From Schlesneria sphaerica (GTDB taxonomy: Bacteria; Planctomycetota; Planctomycetia; Planctomycetales; Planctomycetaceae): a stretch of DNA of 64,000 bases. The stretch covers positions 2,852,001 to 2,916,000 of the forward strand of contig NZ_CP172346.1 in NCBI RefSeq assembly GCF_044336245.1, given 5' to 3'. Positions 56,102-64,000 of the stretch are shown piece after piece; positions within the stretch are counted from its first letter, which is position 1, and the number at the start of each line of letters is the position of its first letter. Made by a program: the position numbers and the translations under genes. Below the pieces are notes generated by a model. The model worked only from the letters and a program-made list of their open reading frames with translations, was not told where the DNA came from and made no database searches.

Positions 56102-57166
56102 CTAAAAGCTGTCACCACTTCCAAAGTCACCTCCGTCGCCAAAATCTCCGCCACTGCCGAAGTCGCCACCATCTCCACTGTCAAACCAGCCACCACCCGT
56201 GCTGCTCCCTTCGTCGCTCCATCCCGCATCCTGTGCGCGGTTGTCGTCACCGAATGAGCCTCCTGAAGTCATGGGATCGGACTGCGAATGAGGCAGTTCC
56301 TGAGCATGTGCGGAACGTCCAGAGAACGAATCGTACAACCAGTGTCCTGCCGCAGCGCCGAACAGGCCCCCGGCCAAGCCACTGAGGAACCCGCCTCCGC
56401 CACCGTAGCCGCCATAACCACCATACCCGGGGCCTCGTCCATACTGTCCCGGCCCGGCCATCCCCTGGCTACTTCCCCCTCCGAACAGCCGTGACAGCAT
56501 CGAAATCACAAAGATTCCGAACAGCACCAATCCCACGACCCAGATGACTGGCGTCCAGGTCGTCTGATTCCGACGCTCGCCCCCCTGGCGATGAGGAATC
56601 GGTGGGGGAGGCGGAGTGGAACCGGAAGGTCTCAGACTTGGTCTGAGTCCCGTACCTTTCAGGCTGGAGTAGACAGCGCCGATTTTACCGATCGTCGCAG
56701 TGAGCGCTTCGTCGTAATTTTTTGACTTAAAGCCACTCACAATCGCCATCGTGATCGCGTCCCGGTCTGATCGGCTGAAACCCCGATCCCGCAGACTGCC
56801 GCTGAACCAGCTTTCGATTCGTGCCGGATCCTTACAAATCAGGATCAACGCACCGTTATGCTTGAGTGCCTTGGCCCGTTCTTTGGTCCAGTCGCGAATC
56901 AATTCCTGTTTTTCTTCGCGGTCCATCCGCGCCAGAGCCTGGGCTTTGTCCGCAGGAACCGTCGGATACGTCTCGATCTGGATATCCAGCCCGGACGACT
57001 TTTCGATCGAACTGATCGCCCGATTGGCTTTCTCAATCGCTTCCGGACTGAAAAACTTGGCCTTGTCAACCACCTCTCCGGCCGAAGCCAGTGTGGTCAT
57101 CGCCGCCAGTACGACACCAAACAGCAGACCCCGCTTTGTCATCTGATTCGATCGTTGTCCCAACAT
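56102..57166 (-). CDS. TPM-domain (YgcG/Psb32-type) membrane protein
   Basis: About 354 residues. A GAGGAG site precedes the ATG at 57166. A signal peptide (GLLFGVVLAAMTTLASA) leads to a TPM domain (about 35-180: FSPEAIEKANRAISSIEKSSGLDIQIETY, GALILICKDPARIESWFSG). A Pro/Arg-rich stretch precedes one transmembrane helix (VIWVVGLVLFGIFVISML, about 210-230), then a Gly/Tyr-rich linker and a C-terminus of repeated GGDFGSG units. Family members may help repair or assemble membrane complexes; no specific role can be given. Confidence 0.85.
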   Translation of the reverse strand: MLGQRSNQMTKRGLLFGVVLAAMTTLASAGEVVDKAKFFSPEAIEKANRAISSIEKSSGLDIQIETYPTVPADKAQALARMDREEKQELIRDWTKERAKALKHNGALILICKDPARIESWFSGSLRDRGFSRSDRDAITMAIVSGFKSKNYDEALTATIGKIGAVYSSLKGTGLRPSLRPSGSTPPPPPIPHRQGGERRNQTTWTPVIWVVGLVLFGIFVISMLSRLFGGGSSQGMAGPGQYGRGPGYGGYGGYGGGGGFLSGLAGGLFGAAAGHWLYDSFSGRSAHAQELPHSQSDPMTSGGSFGDDNRAQDAGWSDEGSSTGGGWFDSGDGGDFGSGGDFGDGGDFGSGDSF

Positions 57167-57251
57167 CTTGTGGGCTCCTCGTTTCAATTGTCCTTCGGGC
57201 AACCACTCGTGGCCCCTACAGCAAGGACAACGCAGTCGAGTTACCGTCGGA

Positions 57252-58715
57252 TCACGCCAAAAGTTCGGGAATCACTTTGGCTGGCTCTACCCCCGTTAAC
57301 TTCTGATCCAGCCCCTGGAATCGGTATGTGAATCGTTCGTGATCGAATCCCATCATGTGCAGGACAGTCGCGTGGAAATCGTGAACCGAGACAGGATCCT
57401 TCACGATATTGTAACTGAAATCGTCTGTTTCCCCGTAAATCTGTCCTCCACGGGCCCCGCCCCCCGCCATCCACATCGTGAAACAACGAGGATGGTGGTC
57501 GCGCCCGTAGTTTTCTTTCGACAGGCCCCCTTGCGAATAAATTGTCCGTCCAAATTCCCCACCCCAGATGATCAATGTCTGGTCAAACAGGCCTCGCTGC
57601 TTCAAATCCTGAATCAGCGCATAGCAGGCCTGATCGACGTCCCGACACTGGCTCGGAAGGCGCCCGGCCACATTCGCATGCGTATCCCAGTTGTTGAGGT
57701 AGATCTGGACGAACCGCACCCCGCGCTCGACGAGTCGCCGAGCGAGCAGCACATTGTTCGTAAAGGATCCTGGCTTCTTGGCTTCGTCACCGTAGAGATT
57801 GAACGTCGCTTCCGATTCTGTCGCCAGATTCGTCAGCTCCGGGACACTGGTCTGCATTCGGTATGCCAACTCGTACTGTTCAATCCGCGTCCGCGTCTCG
57901 GGGTCTGCCAGTTGAGCGTACGTCTGTTCGTTGAGTTGCCGCAGACCGTCCAGTGTTCGCCGTCGCATCTGGCTGGGAACGCCAGGGGGGTTATTGATAT
58001 ACAGAATCGGATCTCCACTGCTGCGGAACGAAACCCCTGCATGCTCTCCGGGAAGATACCCCGATTGCCAGAGCCGGGCAGAAATCGCCTGGACCTGCTC
58101 AGTATTCGTCGGATTGGCCACCATCACGACAAAGGTTGGCAGGTCATCGTTCAGCGACCCCAGACCATACGACGTCCACGCCCCCAGACAGGGGCGTCCC
58201 GTAATCTGGTTCCCTGTCTGCATGAACGTGATCGCAGGTTCGTGGTTGATCGCTTCTGTGTTCATCGTTCGCATGAAGCACATGTCGTCGACGACTTTTT
58301 TCGTCCACGGCAGCAGTTCCGTCACCCACATGCCGCATTCACCCGCCTGTTCAAACTTGAACTTGGAAGGAGCGATCGGAAATCGAGCCTGGCCCGATGT
58401 CATCGTCGTCAAACGCTGGCCGTTCCGGATGGACTCGGGCAGATCCTTGTCATACCAGTCGTTCATGACGGGTTTGTAATCGAACAGATCCATCTGCGGA
58501 GGGCCCCCGACCATATGCAGATAGATCACGTGCTTAGCCTTCGGGGCGTGATGCAGTAATCCCGCCAGATCGGGCCCCGACTCGGCAGCCAGAACGGGCC
58601 GCTGAGCAGGCGGCCCCATCAAGGACGCGAGTGCCGCCCAACCAACGGCATTCGATCCCTGCTGAAAGAAGTGACGCCGGGTAATGTTGCGGGCATATTG
58701 CTGAAACAGGTCCAT
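57252..58715 (-). CDS. DUF1501 domain-containing protein
   Basis: A 487-residue protein. The ATG at 58715 has AGAGGA upstream. A twin-Arg-like leader (ITRRHFFQQGSNAVGWAALASLM) is followed by HVIYLHMVGGPPQMDLFDYKP, ELLPWTKKVVDDMCFMRTMNTEA, LVERGVRFVQIYLNNWDTH, DQTLIIWGGEFGRTIYSQGG and DHHPRCFTMWMAGGGARGGQIYGETDDF. It resembles the group normally encoded directly after a DUF1549/DUF1553 (PSCyt) gene; here its upstream neighbour is the repeat array instead, so the usual partner is missing. Confidence 0.92.
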   Translation of the reverse strand: MDLFQQYARNITRRHFFQQGSNAVGWAALASLMGPPAQRPVLAAESGPDLAGLLHHAPKAKHVIYLHMVGGPPQMDLFDYKPVMNDWYDKDLPESIRNGQRLTTMTSGQARFPIAPSKFKFEQAGECGMWVTELLPWTKKVVDDMCFMRTMNTEAINHEPAITFMQTGNQITGRPCLGAWTSYGLGSLNDDLPTFVVMVANPTNTEQVQAISARLWQSGYLPGEHAGVSFRSSGDPILYINNPPGVPSQMRRRTLDGLRQLNEQTYAQLADPETRTRIEQYELAYRMQTSVPELTNLATESEATFNLYGDEAKKPGSFTNNVLLARRLVERGVRFVQIYLNNWDTHANVAGRLPSQCRDVDQACYALIQDLKQRGLFDQTLIIWGGEFGRTIYSQGGLSKENYGRDHHPRCFTMWMAGGGARGGQIYGETDDFSYNIVKDPVSVHDFHATVLHMMGFDHERFTYRFQGLDQKLTGVEPAKVIPELLA

Positions 58716-58755
58716 CAATTAATCCTCTCGCGCTTGATCACGAATAAAAGCATGT

Positions 58756-59154
58756 CACTGCACGACCCTATTCGGTCAGACAGTGTTCCGGCCCGCACCT
58801 AATAACCCACAGCCGCTACGTCGCCAAAAAACCCCGACACAGTAGCATACGAACGAAATCGTTCGCGCAGCCATGCCCTGACTTGCCGAGCCAAGCATTT
58901 CCTGAATGCCACTGTATGACCGTACTCGGTCAATGCAGTGCTCCCGCCCCACTCAACCCACAAAAAACGCACTGCTTCTGCGAAGACTCCGAAGCAGTGG
59001 CATACAAACGAAATCGTTCTCGCAGCCATGCCCTGACTTGCCAAGCCAGGGATTTCCTGAATGCCACTGTATGACCGTACTCGGTCATGCAGTGCTCCTA
59101 CCCCACTCAACCCACAAAAAAACGCACTGCTTCTGCGAAGACTCCGAAGCGGTG
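58756..59154 (+). repeat. Array of three two-hairpin repeat units, period about 155 bp
   Basis: Each unit has hairpin 1 (CACTG...GACCG, loop, CGGTC...CAGTG) at 58756-58785, 58910-58940 and 59065-59094. Hairpin 2 (CACTGCTTC, 12-nt loop, GAAGCAGTG) is at 58970-58999 and 59125-59154, decayed in the first unit. A conserved block (GAAATCGTT...GCAGCCATGCCCTGACTTGCC) links the units. Units two and three are nearly identical; the first is degenerate. It fills the gap between the DUF1501 and PQQ-propeller genes. An open frame of 122 codons on the minus strand is a by-product. Confidence 0.9.
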
Positions 59155-59174
59155 GCATGCGGACCACGTCTGTG

Positions 59175-60431
59175 TCAGGGATGGCCGACGCAGTACAGCT
59201 CTTCGTCAGTTCGAATCAGAATCCGCCCATTCACAGGGACGAGCGAGGCGACGGTCTGGGTCTCGTTCAGCTCATTCTCAGCCACGATTTTGAACTCGTC
59301 CCCATTCTGTAGAACAAACGTCTTGCCGTCTTCGCGCGTGATATAAATTTTATCACCGGCGATGACCGGAGATGAAGAAAACCCCGTGCGATGGCGTTCG
59401 GTCTGGCCTGACCAGATTTTCTCTCCGGTCGCGACATCGACGCAGTGCAGCACTCCCTTGTCTCCCAGGATGTAGGCCCGTCCCCGAGACACGGCAGGCG
59501 TCGGAACGTCGGAACCTTCTCCTTCTTTCTTCCAGACCACGTGAGTTTTTGTGACGTCGCCTTTTCCCCCCAGCTTGATGGCGGTCACGGATTCGCCTCG
59601 TGCATAAGGAGCAATCACGATTCCATCCAGAAAGGCTGGAGACGCGATGGAACGAAAATAACCGTTCTGCTTGGGGTTCAATCCACCCACCCGCCAGATT
59701 TCCTCACCCGAACTCGCCACGTAGGCCGTCACGTGGTCTGCACCGCAGATGACCAGTGTCTCCACGCCGTTGTCATTTATCACCAGCGGAGTTGTATAGC
59801 TCTGGTTCGCTTCTTCAGGAGCTGGCAGGTTGCGATCGATCTTCCATTTGACATCCCCTGTCTTCTTGTCGAAAGCAACCACATACGATCCGCCGGTCTG
59901 CATGACGGCCACAACGCAACAATCTTTTGTCAGGACGGGCGAAGTTCCCAGGTCCCACCACAACGTGTCCTTACCGAATTTGTCCTGCAGATTGACGATC
60001 CACTTCTCTTTGCCCTTCAAGTCAGCACAGACCAGATCACCACTTTTAAAGTAGCCGTACAGGTAGGTTCCGTCCGTGACACAGGACGAGTTACTACCCG
60101 AGGCCTTCTTATGTTTGCCCGGCTTTTCTTCACCGACCATCATTCGCCAGACTTCTTTCCCCTTGAGGTCGTAGGACAGAATCGCATTCCGTCCGTCGAC
60201 ACCGCAGGTCAGGAAAATCTGGTCCCCCCAGACGATCGGCGTCGAGGATCCACGGCCGGGTAGCGTCACCTTCCACGCAATATTCTCTGTGTCGCTCCAT
60301 TGAGTCGGATAATTTGAGCCTTCGGCGACCCCGTTTTGACCAGCACCACGCCAGTTGGGCCAGTTTCCGCCATTCGCCGGAATCGTCACCGCCAACCCCA
60401 CAGCCAATCCTACAAGCGTCATTAATCGCAT
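59175..60431 (-). CDS. Secreted PQQ-type beta-propeller protein
   Basis: About 418 residues. The ATG at 60431 opens a signal peptide (MRLMTLVGLAVGLAVTIPANG); an ATG ten codons upstream is possible. The mature start GNWPNWRGAGQNGVAEGSNYPTQW is the family opening. PQQ-like repeats follow (ILSYDLKGKEVWRM, VVAFDKKTGDVKWKI, TAYVASSGEEIWRVGG, LHCVDVATGEKIWSG). Compared with the propeller at 39552-40919 it is shorter and lies beside the repeat array. No active-site residues identified; likely extracytoplasmic scaffold. Confidence 0.9.
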   Translation of the reverse strand: MRLMTLVGLAVGLAVTIPANGGNWPNWRGAGQNGVAEGSNYPTQWSDTENIAWKVTLPGRGSSTPIVWGDQIFLTCGVDGRNAILSYDLKGKEVWRMMVGEEKPGKHKKASGSNSSCVTDGTYLYGYFKSGDLVCADLKGKEKWIVNLQDKFGKDTLWWDLGTSPVLTKDCCVVAVMQTGGSYVVAFDKKTGDVKWKIDRNLPAPEEANQSYTTPLVINDNGVETLVICGADHVTAYVASSGEEIWRVGGLNPKQNGYFRSIASPAFLDGIVIAPYARGESVTAIKLGGKGDVTKTHVVWKKEGEGSDVPTPAVSRGRAYILGDKGVLHCVDVATGEKIWSGQTERHRTGFSSSPVIAGDKIYITREDGKTFVLQNGDEFKIVAENELNETQTVASLVPVNGRILIRTDEELYCVGHP

Positions 60432-60956
60432 CGGAGACTTTCTTCCGTTTCTGTGAGTCATCGTTTTGAAGGCCGATCATCACCGGAAATACCCCCTTGG
60501 ATGATCGACACTAGCTGTTCCACCCAGGCACTCGGCCTGCCATGGATTCCCCCGCGACGGCACTTTTCCGCCGGAGTTACCTCCCTCGAAAGCCGACGGC
60601 CCCGGCGCGAAGATCCGTCCCGAGAACATGCCTGTTCCCAGCCGCATCAACCCCTGTGAATATATCGCTGAGCGAATTGGATTGGCAACGCCCTCACCCT
60701 CGCGCTCCCCCACTGGTGCTCGCCCTCGTTGGCCGATCCTCAGAACCGCGCTGCAGAACCGCGACATCCCGGCGAGACGTTGGCCCGGCCCCCGGCGACC
60801 TGACCCACGACGGACGAATTCACACCCCGCCCGATCACGCCCCCTCCCGAGTTGGACATCTCGTTTGAAGAGATTCCTCCCAGACCGTAAAAGTTTCCTT
60901 CAATCGAGGCGGACGTGCCGCCCGCAGCTTCTGGTTCGAACAGGGGAAACGACACG
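60432..60956. other. Divergent intergenic region, about 525 bp
   Basis: Between the divergent PQQ-propeller and esterase genes. Several short open frames, none with a ribosome binding site or family pattern. No repeat or RNA gene recognised. Confidence 0.4.
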
Positions 60957-61841
60957 ATGACAGTGAAACTCCGGTACGCCGGCCTCATCCTGATGCTCAG
61001 CCTGATTGTCGGAGGAGACGCACTTCGCGGTCAGGACGCCCCCCAGGGGGAACGGATTGAGCTCTGGAAAGGACAGGCCCCCATCGGGGACGGCCAGTTC
61101 GAAGAGAAAGAGACCTGGATCACCGTCCATCCCGCTCCGGAACCCAATGGAACCGCCATCGTCATCTGTCCGGGAGGTGGTTATGGGGGACTGGTCACCG
61201 GTGCCGAAGGACATGGCATTGCCCAGTGGCTGAACGGTCACGGAATTACGGGGATCGTGCTGGAATACCGACTGCCAGCCGGTCGTTCGTTCGTCCCCCT
61301 CTACGATGCGCAGCGAGCCATCCGGACCGTCCGCCTGGAAGCACCTAAGTGGAAAATCGATCCAGCCCGCATCGGCATCATGGGTTTCTCGGCAGGGGGA
61401 CACCTCGCCTCCACCGCCGCCACACATTTCAGCGAAAGCGATCCGCAAGGGGATGAGGCCCTGAAAGAGATCAGTTGCCGCCCCGATTTCGCGATCCTGA
61501 TCTACCCCGTGATTACAATGAACGAGAAAACACACGGCGGCTCGAAAACCAACCTGCTGGGCGAAAATCCCTCCGAGGAACTCATCCAACTCTTCTCGAA
61601 CGAACTCCAGATCACGCCCAAGACACCCCCGGTCTTCCTCGCCCACGCCAAAGACGACGAGGCGGTCGGAATCCACAACAGCATCGATTTCTACAACGCA
61701 CTGCTGAAACAAAAAGTCCCGGGCAAGCTGCTCGAACTCCCCTCGGGCGGCCACGGCCTGAACGGCTATCAGGGCCCCATGTGGGACGCCTGGCAGGAAC
61801 AGTCCCTGCAGTGGCTGAAAGAACTCAAAATCACCCCGTAG
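60957..61841 (+). CDS. Secreted alpha/beta hydrolase (esterase/acetylxylan esterase-like)
   Basis: About 294 residues. The ATG at 60957 opens a signal peptide (LRYAGLILMLSLIVGGDALRG). Oxyanion strand VICPGGGYGGLVTGAEGHGIAQWL, then YDAQRAIRTVR, nucleophile elbow IGIMGFSAGGHLAS with the catalytic Ser near 145, Asp in FLAHAKDDEAVG and His in SGGHGLNGY. This is the BD-FAE/Axe-type carbohydrate esterase pattern common in planctomycete polysaccharide utilisation. Substrate is not fixed. Monocistronic. Confidence 0.9.
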   Translation: MTVKLRYAGLILMLSLIVGGDALRGQDAPQGERIELWKGQAPIGDGQFEEKETWITVHPAPEPNGTAIVICPGGGYGGLVTGAEGHGIAQWLNGHGITGIVLEYRLPAGRSFVPLYDAQRAIRTVRLEAPKWKIDPARIGIMGFSAGGHLASTAATHFSESDPQGDEALKEISCRPDFAILIYPVITMNEKTHGGSKTNLLGENPSEELIQLFSNELQITPKTPPVFLAHAKDDEAVGIHNSIDFYNALLKQKVPGKLLELPSGGHGLNGYQGPMWDAWQEQSLQWLKELKITP

Positions 61842-61872
61842 CCCAAGTGTTACGAAGTGACTCACCCTATGC

Positions 61873-62039
61873 CACTGCTTCGAGAGTCCTCTCCGAAGCA
61901 GTGCCCCGCGGTACCAGCTTCATGAAAGCAACCAAACAAACCCCGCGTCGAATGACCAAAGGTCCCGCAAACGTCCAACGGCCATCAAAGAGACGAACAC
62001 CACCATTCGACTGCCTCGAAAATCCGCTCCGAAGCAGTG
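61873..62039. repeat. Two half-copies of the two-hairpin element (hairpin 2 only)
   Basis: CACTGCTTC/GAAGCAGTG with a 13-nt loop at 61873-61903, then a second copy with one stem mismatch (ACTGCCTC/GAAGCAGT) at about 62010-62038. Both are followed by CCCCGCGG. They lie between the convergent esterase and pseudouridine synthase genes and may serve as terminators there. Confidence 0.7.
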
Positions 62040-62093
62040 CCCCGCGGGACCACCCCGGAAAAGCCCTCCCCTTCAACCCCATCAAAAGACCCG

Positions 62094-62792
62094 TCAGAGC
62101 AAACTGTCCCAGTACTCCGGCTGTGGAGTCTCCACCGTGATCGGCTCCTTCGTCGTGGGATGACGGAACGTCAGCGAGGATGAGTGCAGCGCGATGAAAC
62201 CGGGGACTGGCGTTTGTGACCCGTACTTGCGGTCCCCGACAATCGGCCAGCCCTGGTGAGCGAGCTGCACCCGGATCTGATGACTCCGTCCCGTCACCGG
62301 CCGAATCTCAAGCAACGTGAACCGTCCGAAGCGGTCCAGACGCTCATACCCCAGCACGCACTCCTGCCCCGCTTCACCTCGATGCGCCACATTGACGACG
62401 TTCGTGTGGCGGTTCTTGACCAGCACATCGCATAGCTCACCGCGCGGCTGAGTCACCCGGCCTTCGACGACGGCGAGATACGTCTTTTCGATGCTGTGAA
62501 CGCGAAACTGTTCCGAGAGACGGCTGGCCCCTTTCGACGTCCGGGCAAACAGGATTACTCCCGAAACCGGTCGATCCAGTCGATGCACGACCCCAACGAA
62601 GACATTTCCCGGTTTCTGGTATTTCTCACGCAGATACTCCCGCGCGACGTCGACCAGCGTCGGATCCCCCGTCTGGTCCCCCATCGTCAGCAGTCCGGCC
62701 GGCTTCAGCAGCGCCAGGCAATGATTATCTTCGAAGAGCACAACAGGAGCTGGGATCACGGCGTCGACTCGGTGAATGGAGTACAGAAACAC
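62094..62792 (-). CDS. RluA-family pseudouridine synthase
   Basis: Isomerises specific uridines in rRNA or tRNA to pseudouridine. A 232-residue single-domain protein without an S4 domain. Opening strand VLFEDNHCLALLKPAGLLT, catalytic motif GVVHRLDRPVSGVILFART with the Asp, then KTYLAVVEGRV and RPVTGRSHQIRVQLAHQGWPIVGDRKYGS. The size and lack of S4 resemble RluC/TruC-like short forms; the target site cannot be read from sequence. Confidence 0.93.
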   Translation of the reverse strand: MFLYSIHRVDAVIPAPVVLFEDNHCLALLKPAGLLTMGDQTGDPTLVDVAREYLREKYQKPGNVFVGVVHRLDRPVSGVILFARTSKGASRLSEQFRVHSIEKTYLAVVEGRVTQPRGELCDVLVKNRHTNVVNVAHRGEAGQECVLGYERLDRFGRFTLLEIRPVTGRSHQIRVQLAHQGWPIVGDRKYGSQTPVPGFIALHSSSLTFRHPTTKEPITVETPQPEYWDSLL

Positions 62793-63532
62793 GTTTGTCT
62801 CTGCACAGAGAAAACCTCTAGGGGATTGGTCAGGGCGTCACGCGAGGCTCGATTCTCAGCGCCAAACCGCTCTTCCAAGCGACACCTCCGTACGGCACTG
62901 ACTAGAATAGGCTCTGAACCCCGTCCCGTCGATCAACGCCAGCAAACGGCATCCACCGCCGTATAAGCGGCATCCTGCCGCTTATCGACCGCCAGTTCAC
63001 TCTGCCGTGTCGGAAGGGGCCATTGGACGGGGCCGTGGGATGCCGAAGGCGTCTCGCCGCATGTCTCGTACAGAATCCGCAATGCCACCCCGAGTCATGT
63101 TCTGCTCCCAAGCAAGAGAAAGCTCCCTCCCTTCTCGAGAAATCACCGACCCGGTAATTCCCGTTTACAGGAAAAGCCATCCGCAAGCAGACCATCCCGC
63201 CTCTTTCCCGCTTCGCCTCGTGTCCCGTCACCGTACAATAGAAAGTCTGTACAACAGAAAGAGTGAACAGCGAGCCTGATCCACGAACGTGCCATTCGAT
63301 CAGGACGGCCAGTTCGTTCGCGGGCGAATATCTTGCTCCCGCGACATGGAGGGCTCGGGATAGCCTAGAGTGGCGGAGGACGAGACCCGGGCACAGCAAT
63401 CCGAATCAGGTCAGACGAACGACCCGTCAAACCCGCACGAACCGCCAACCCACCAGCACCCGGCAACCAGACAAACCGAAAATCACGTCGCAGCGATGCG
63501 GCGAACAACCCGTTCAGCGAAGGAGAATTTCC
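62793..63532. other. Intergenic region, about 740 bp
   Basis: Lies between the divergent pseudouridine synthase and DUF983 genes. A minus-strand frame at 62902-63399 and plus-strand frames here look like chance openings. I recognise no RNA gene or repeat. Confidence 0.4.
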
Positions 63533-63946
63533 ATGGCAGATAGCAATTCCGGGTCACTGATGAGTCGAGCCCTAAGGCTGCGCTGCCCCCGCTGCGGCGT
63601 CGGCCCCCTGTTCAAGTCACTGCTGGTGATGCATTCGCACTGCCCGCACTGTTCGCTGAAGTACGAGCGTGCCCCCGGCTACTTCCTGGGCTCAACGTAC
63701 CTGAACTACGGGTTCATGGTGATCACCATGACATCCGCCTACATGGCCCTGCACTACGGAGCCCACATCTCCAACAAGGCCCTGACCGTCCCCCTGCTGA
63801 TCTACTGCCTGATCATGCCCCTGATCCTCTTCCGCTACGCCCGCGCCTGGTGGCTCGCCGCCGACTGCTACATGGACCCCGTCGGCTTCGGCCTCAAACC
63901 AGAACCCGCCCCAGCCCCCGAATCGCGGGAACCTGAGGACCGCTGA
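63533..63946 (+). CDS. DUF983 family membrane protein
   Basis: About 137 residues. The ATG at 63533 has AAGGAG 7 nt upstream; the 90 in-frame codons before it are not protein-like. Two CxxC-type zinc pairs open it (LRCPRCGVGPLF, HSHCPHCSLKYE), then RAPGYFLGSTYLNYGFMV, the family signature, and two transmembrane helices (about 60-80 and 85-105: TVPLLIYCLIMPLILFRYARAWWLA). The C-terminus is Pro/Glu-rich. Family function is unknown; in proteobacteria it often neighbours cytochrome oxidase assembly genes, not seen here. Confidence 0.88.
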   Translation: MADSNSGSLMSRALRLRCPRCGVGPLFKSLLVMHSHCPHCSLKYERAPGYFLGSTYLNYGFMVITMTSAYMALHYGAHISNKALTVPLLIYCLIMPLILFRYARAWWLAADCYMDPVGFGLKPEPAPAPESREPEDR

Positions 63947-64000
63947 TCCTTGAAGCTCACTCTGAATCGTCGTCCAAAGTGATCAGCTCTCTCTTGCGCC

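Noticed and set aside
58799..59167. 122-codon minus-strand frame with internal repetition
   Set aside because: It is the translation of the two-hairpin array; no family or ribosome binding site.
61475..62140. 221-codon plus frame overlapping the secreted esterase
   Set aside because: Shadow of the esterase gene extended through the hairpin half-elements.
62902..63399. 165-codon minus frame in the 740-bp gap
   Set aside because: Composition and residue pattern look random and no start signal is visible.
1..64000. Search for tRNA, rRNA, riboswitches, phage, transposases and defence systems
   Set aside because: None recognised by eye; tRNAscan-SE, Infernal/Rfam and ISfinder searches would be decisive.

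Overview
The window looks like chromosomal DNA of a planctomycete (Planctomycetales, probably Planctomycetaceae or a close family). This rests on the gene repertoire: two DUF1501 proteins with Tat-like leaders, two secreted PQQ-type beta-propellers, a secreted FGE/SUMF1-like protein, a sulfotransferase, a DUF6513/dihydropteroate-synthase-like protein of the kind linked to methanopterin C1 metabolism, a lone NuoN-like protein, several secreted Gly/His/Arg-rich proteins, and a Gram-negative lipid A pathway. I recognised no rRNA, tRNA, phage, insertion sequence, CRISPR array or known defence system.

Layout. 0-2.6 kb: 3' part of PEP carboxylase. 2.9-9.5 kb: a co-directional minus-strand surface-glycan cluster (MsbA-type ABC exporter, two glycosyltransferases, a methyltransferase, a sulfotransferase). 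10.3-16 kb: secreted amidohydrolase, a His/Gly/Arg-rich secreted protein and a Gfo/Idh/MocA oxidoreductase. 16-20 kb: NuoN-like membrane protein, sugar isomerase-type TIM barrel and a helix-turn-helix/PTS EIIA fusion. 20-24 kb: Gly/Asn-rich secreted TPR protein and a secreted SnoaL-like protein. 24.9-28.2 kb: two genes that appear to pack PilM, PilN, PilO and a PilP/GspC-like domain into two polypeptides. 28.5-34 kb: DUF1501 protein, lipoprotein aldose epimerase, TatD-type hydrolase and DUF6513 protein. 34.2-37.1 kb: AroH chorismate mutase, then lpxD and lpxI. 37.3-43.8 kb: unlinked metabolic and secreted proteins. 44.2-51.6 kb: envelope block skp/ompH - lpxC - lpxA - gnnA-like oxidoreductase - dxr - rseP. 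52.2-64 kb: esterases, PfkB kinase, TPM protein, DUF1501 protein, PQQ propeller, RluA-type pseudouridine synthase and a DUF983 protein.

How the genes work together. Two loci cover early lipid A synthesis (lpxA, lpxC, lpxD, lpxI), outer-membrane chaperoning (Skp) and envelope-stress or signal proteolysis (RseP). A GnnA-like oxidoreductase directly after lpxA suggests a 2,3-diamino-sugar lipid A. The 2.9-9.5 kb cluster could build and export a methylated, sulfated surface glycan.

Most interesting unexplained structure: (i) the two-gene condensed pilus/secretion platform at 24.9-28.2 kb; (ii) a dispersed intergenic repeat of two consecutive hairpins, present as a three-copy array with a period near 155 bp at 58.75-59.16 kb, as an inverted copy at 51.85-51.93 kb, and as half-elements at 61.9-62.04 kb; (iii) a perfect 30-bp palindrome between convergent genes at 20.0 kb. 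All family assignments come from reading motifs and from memory of the families; no database search was run.
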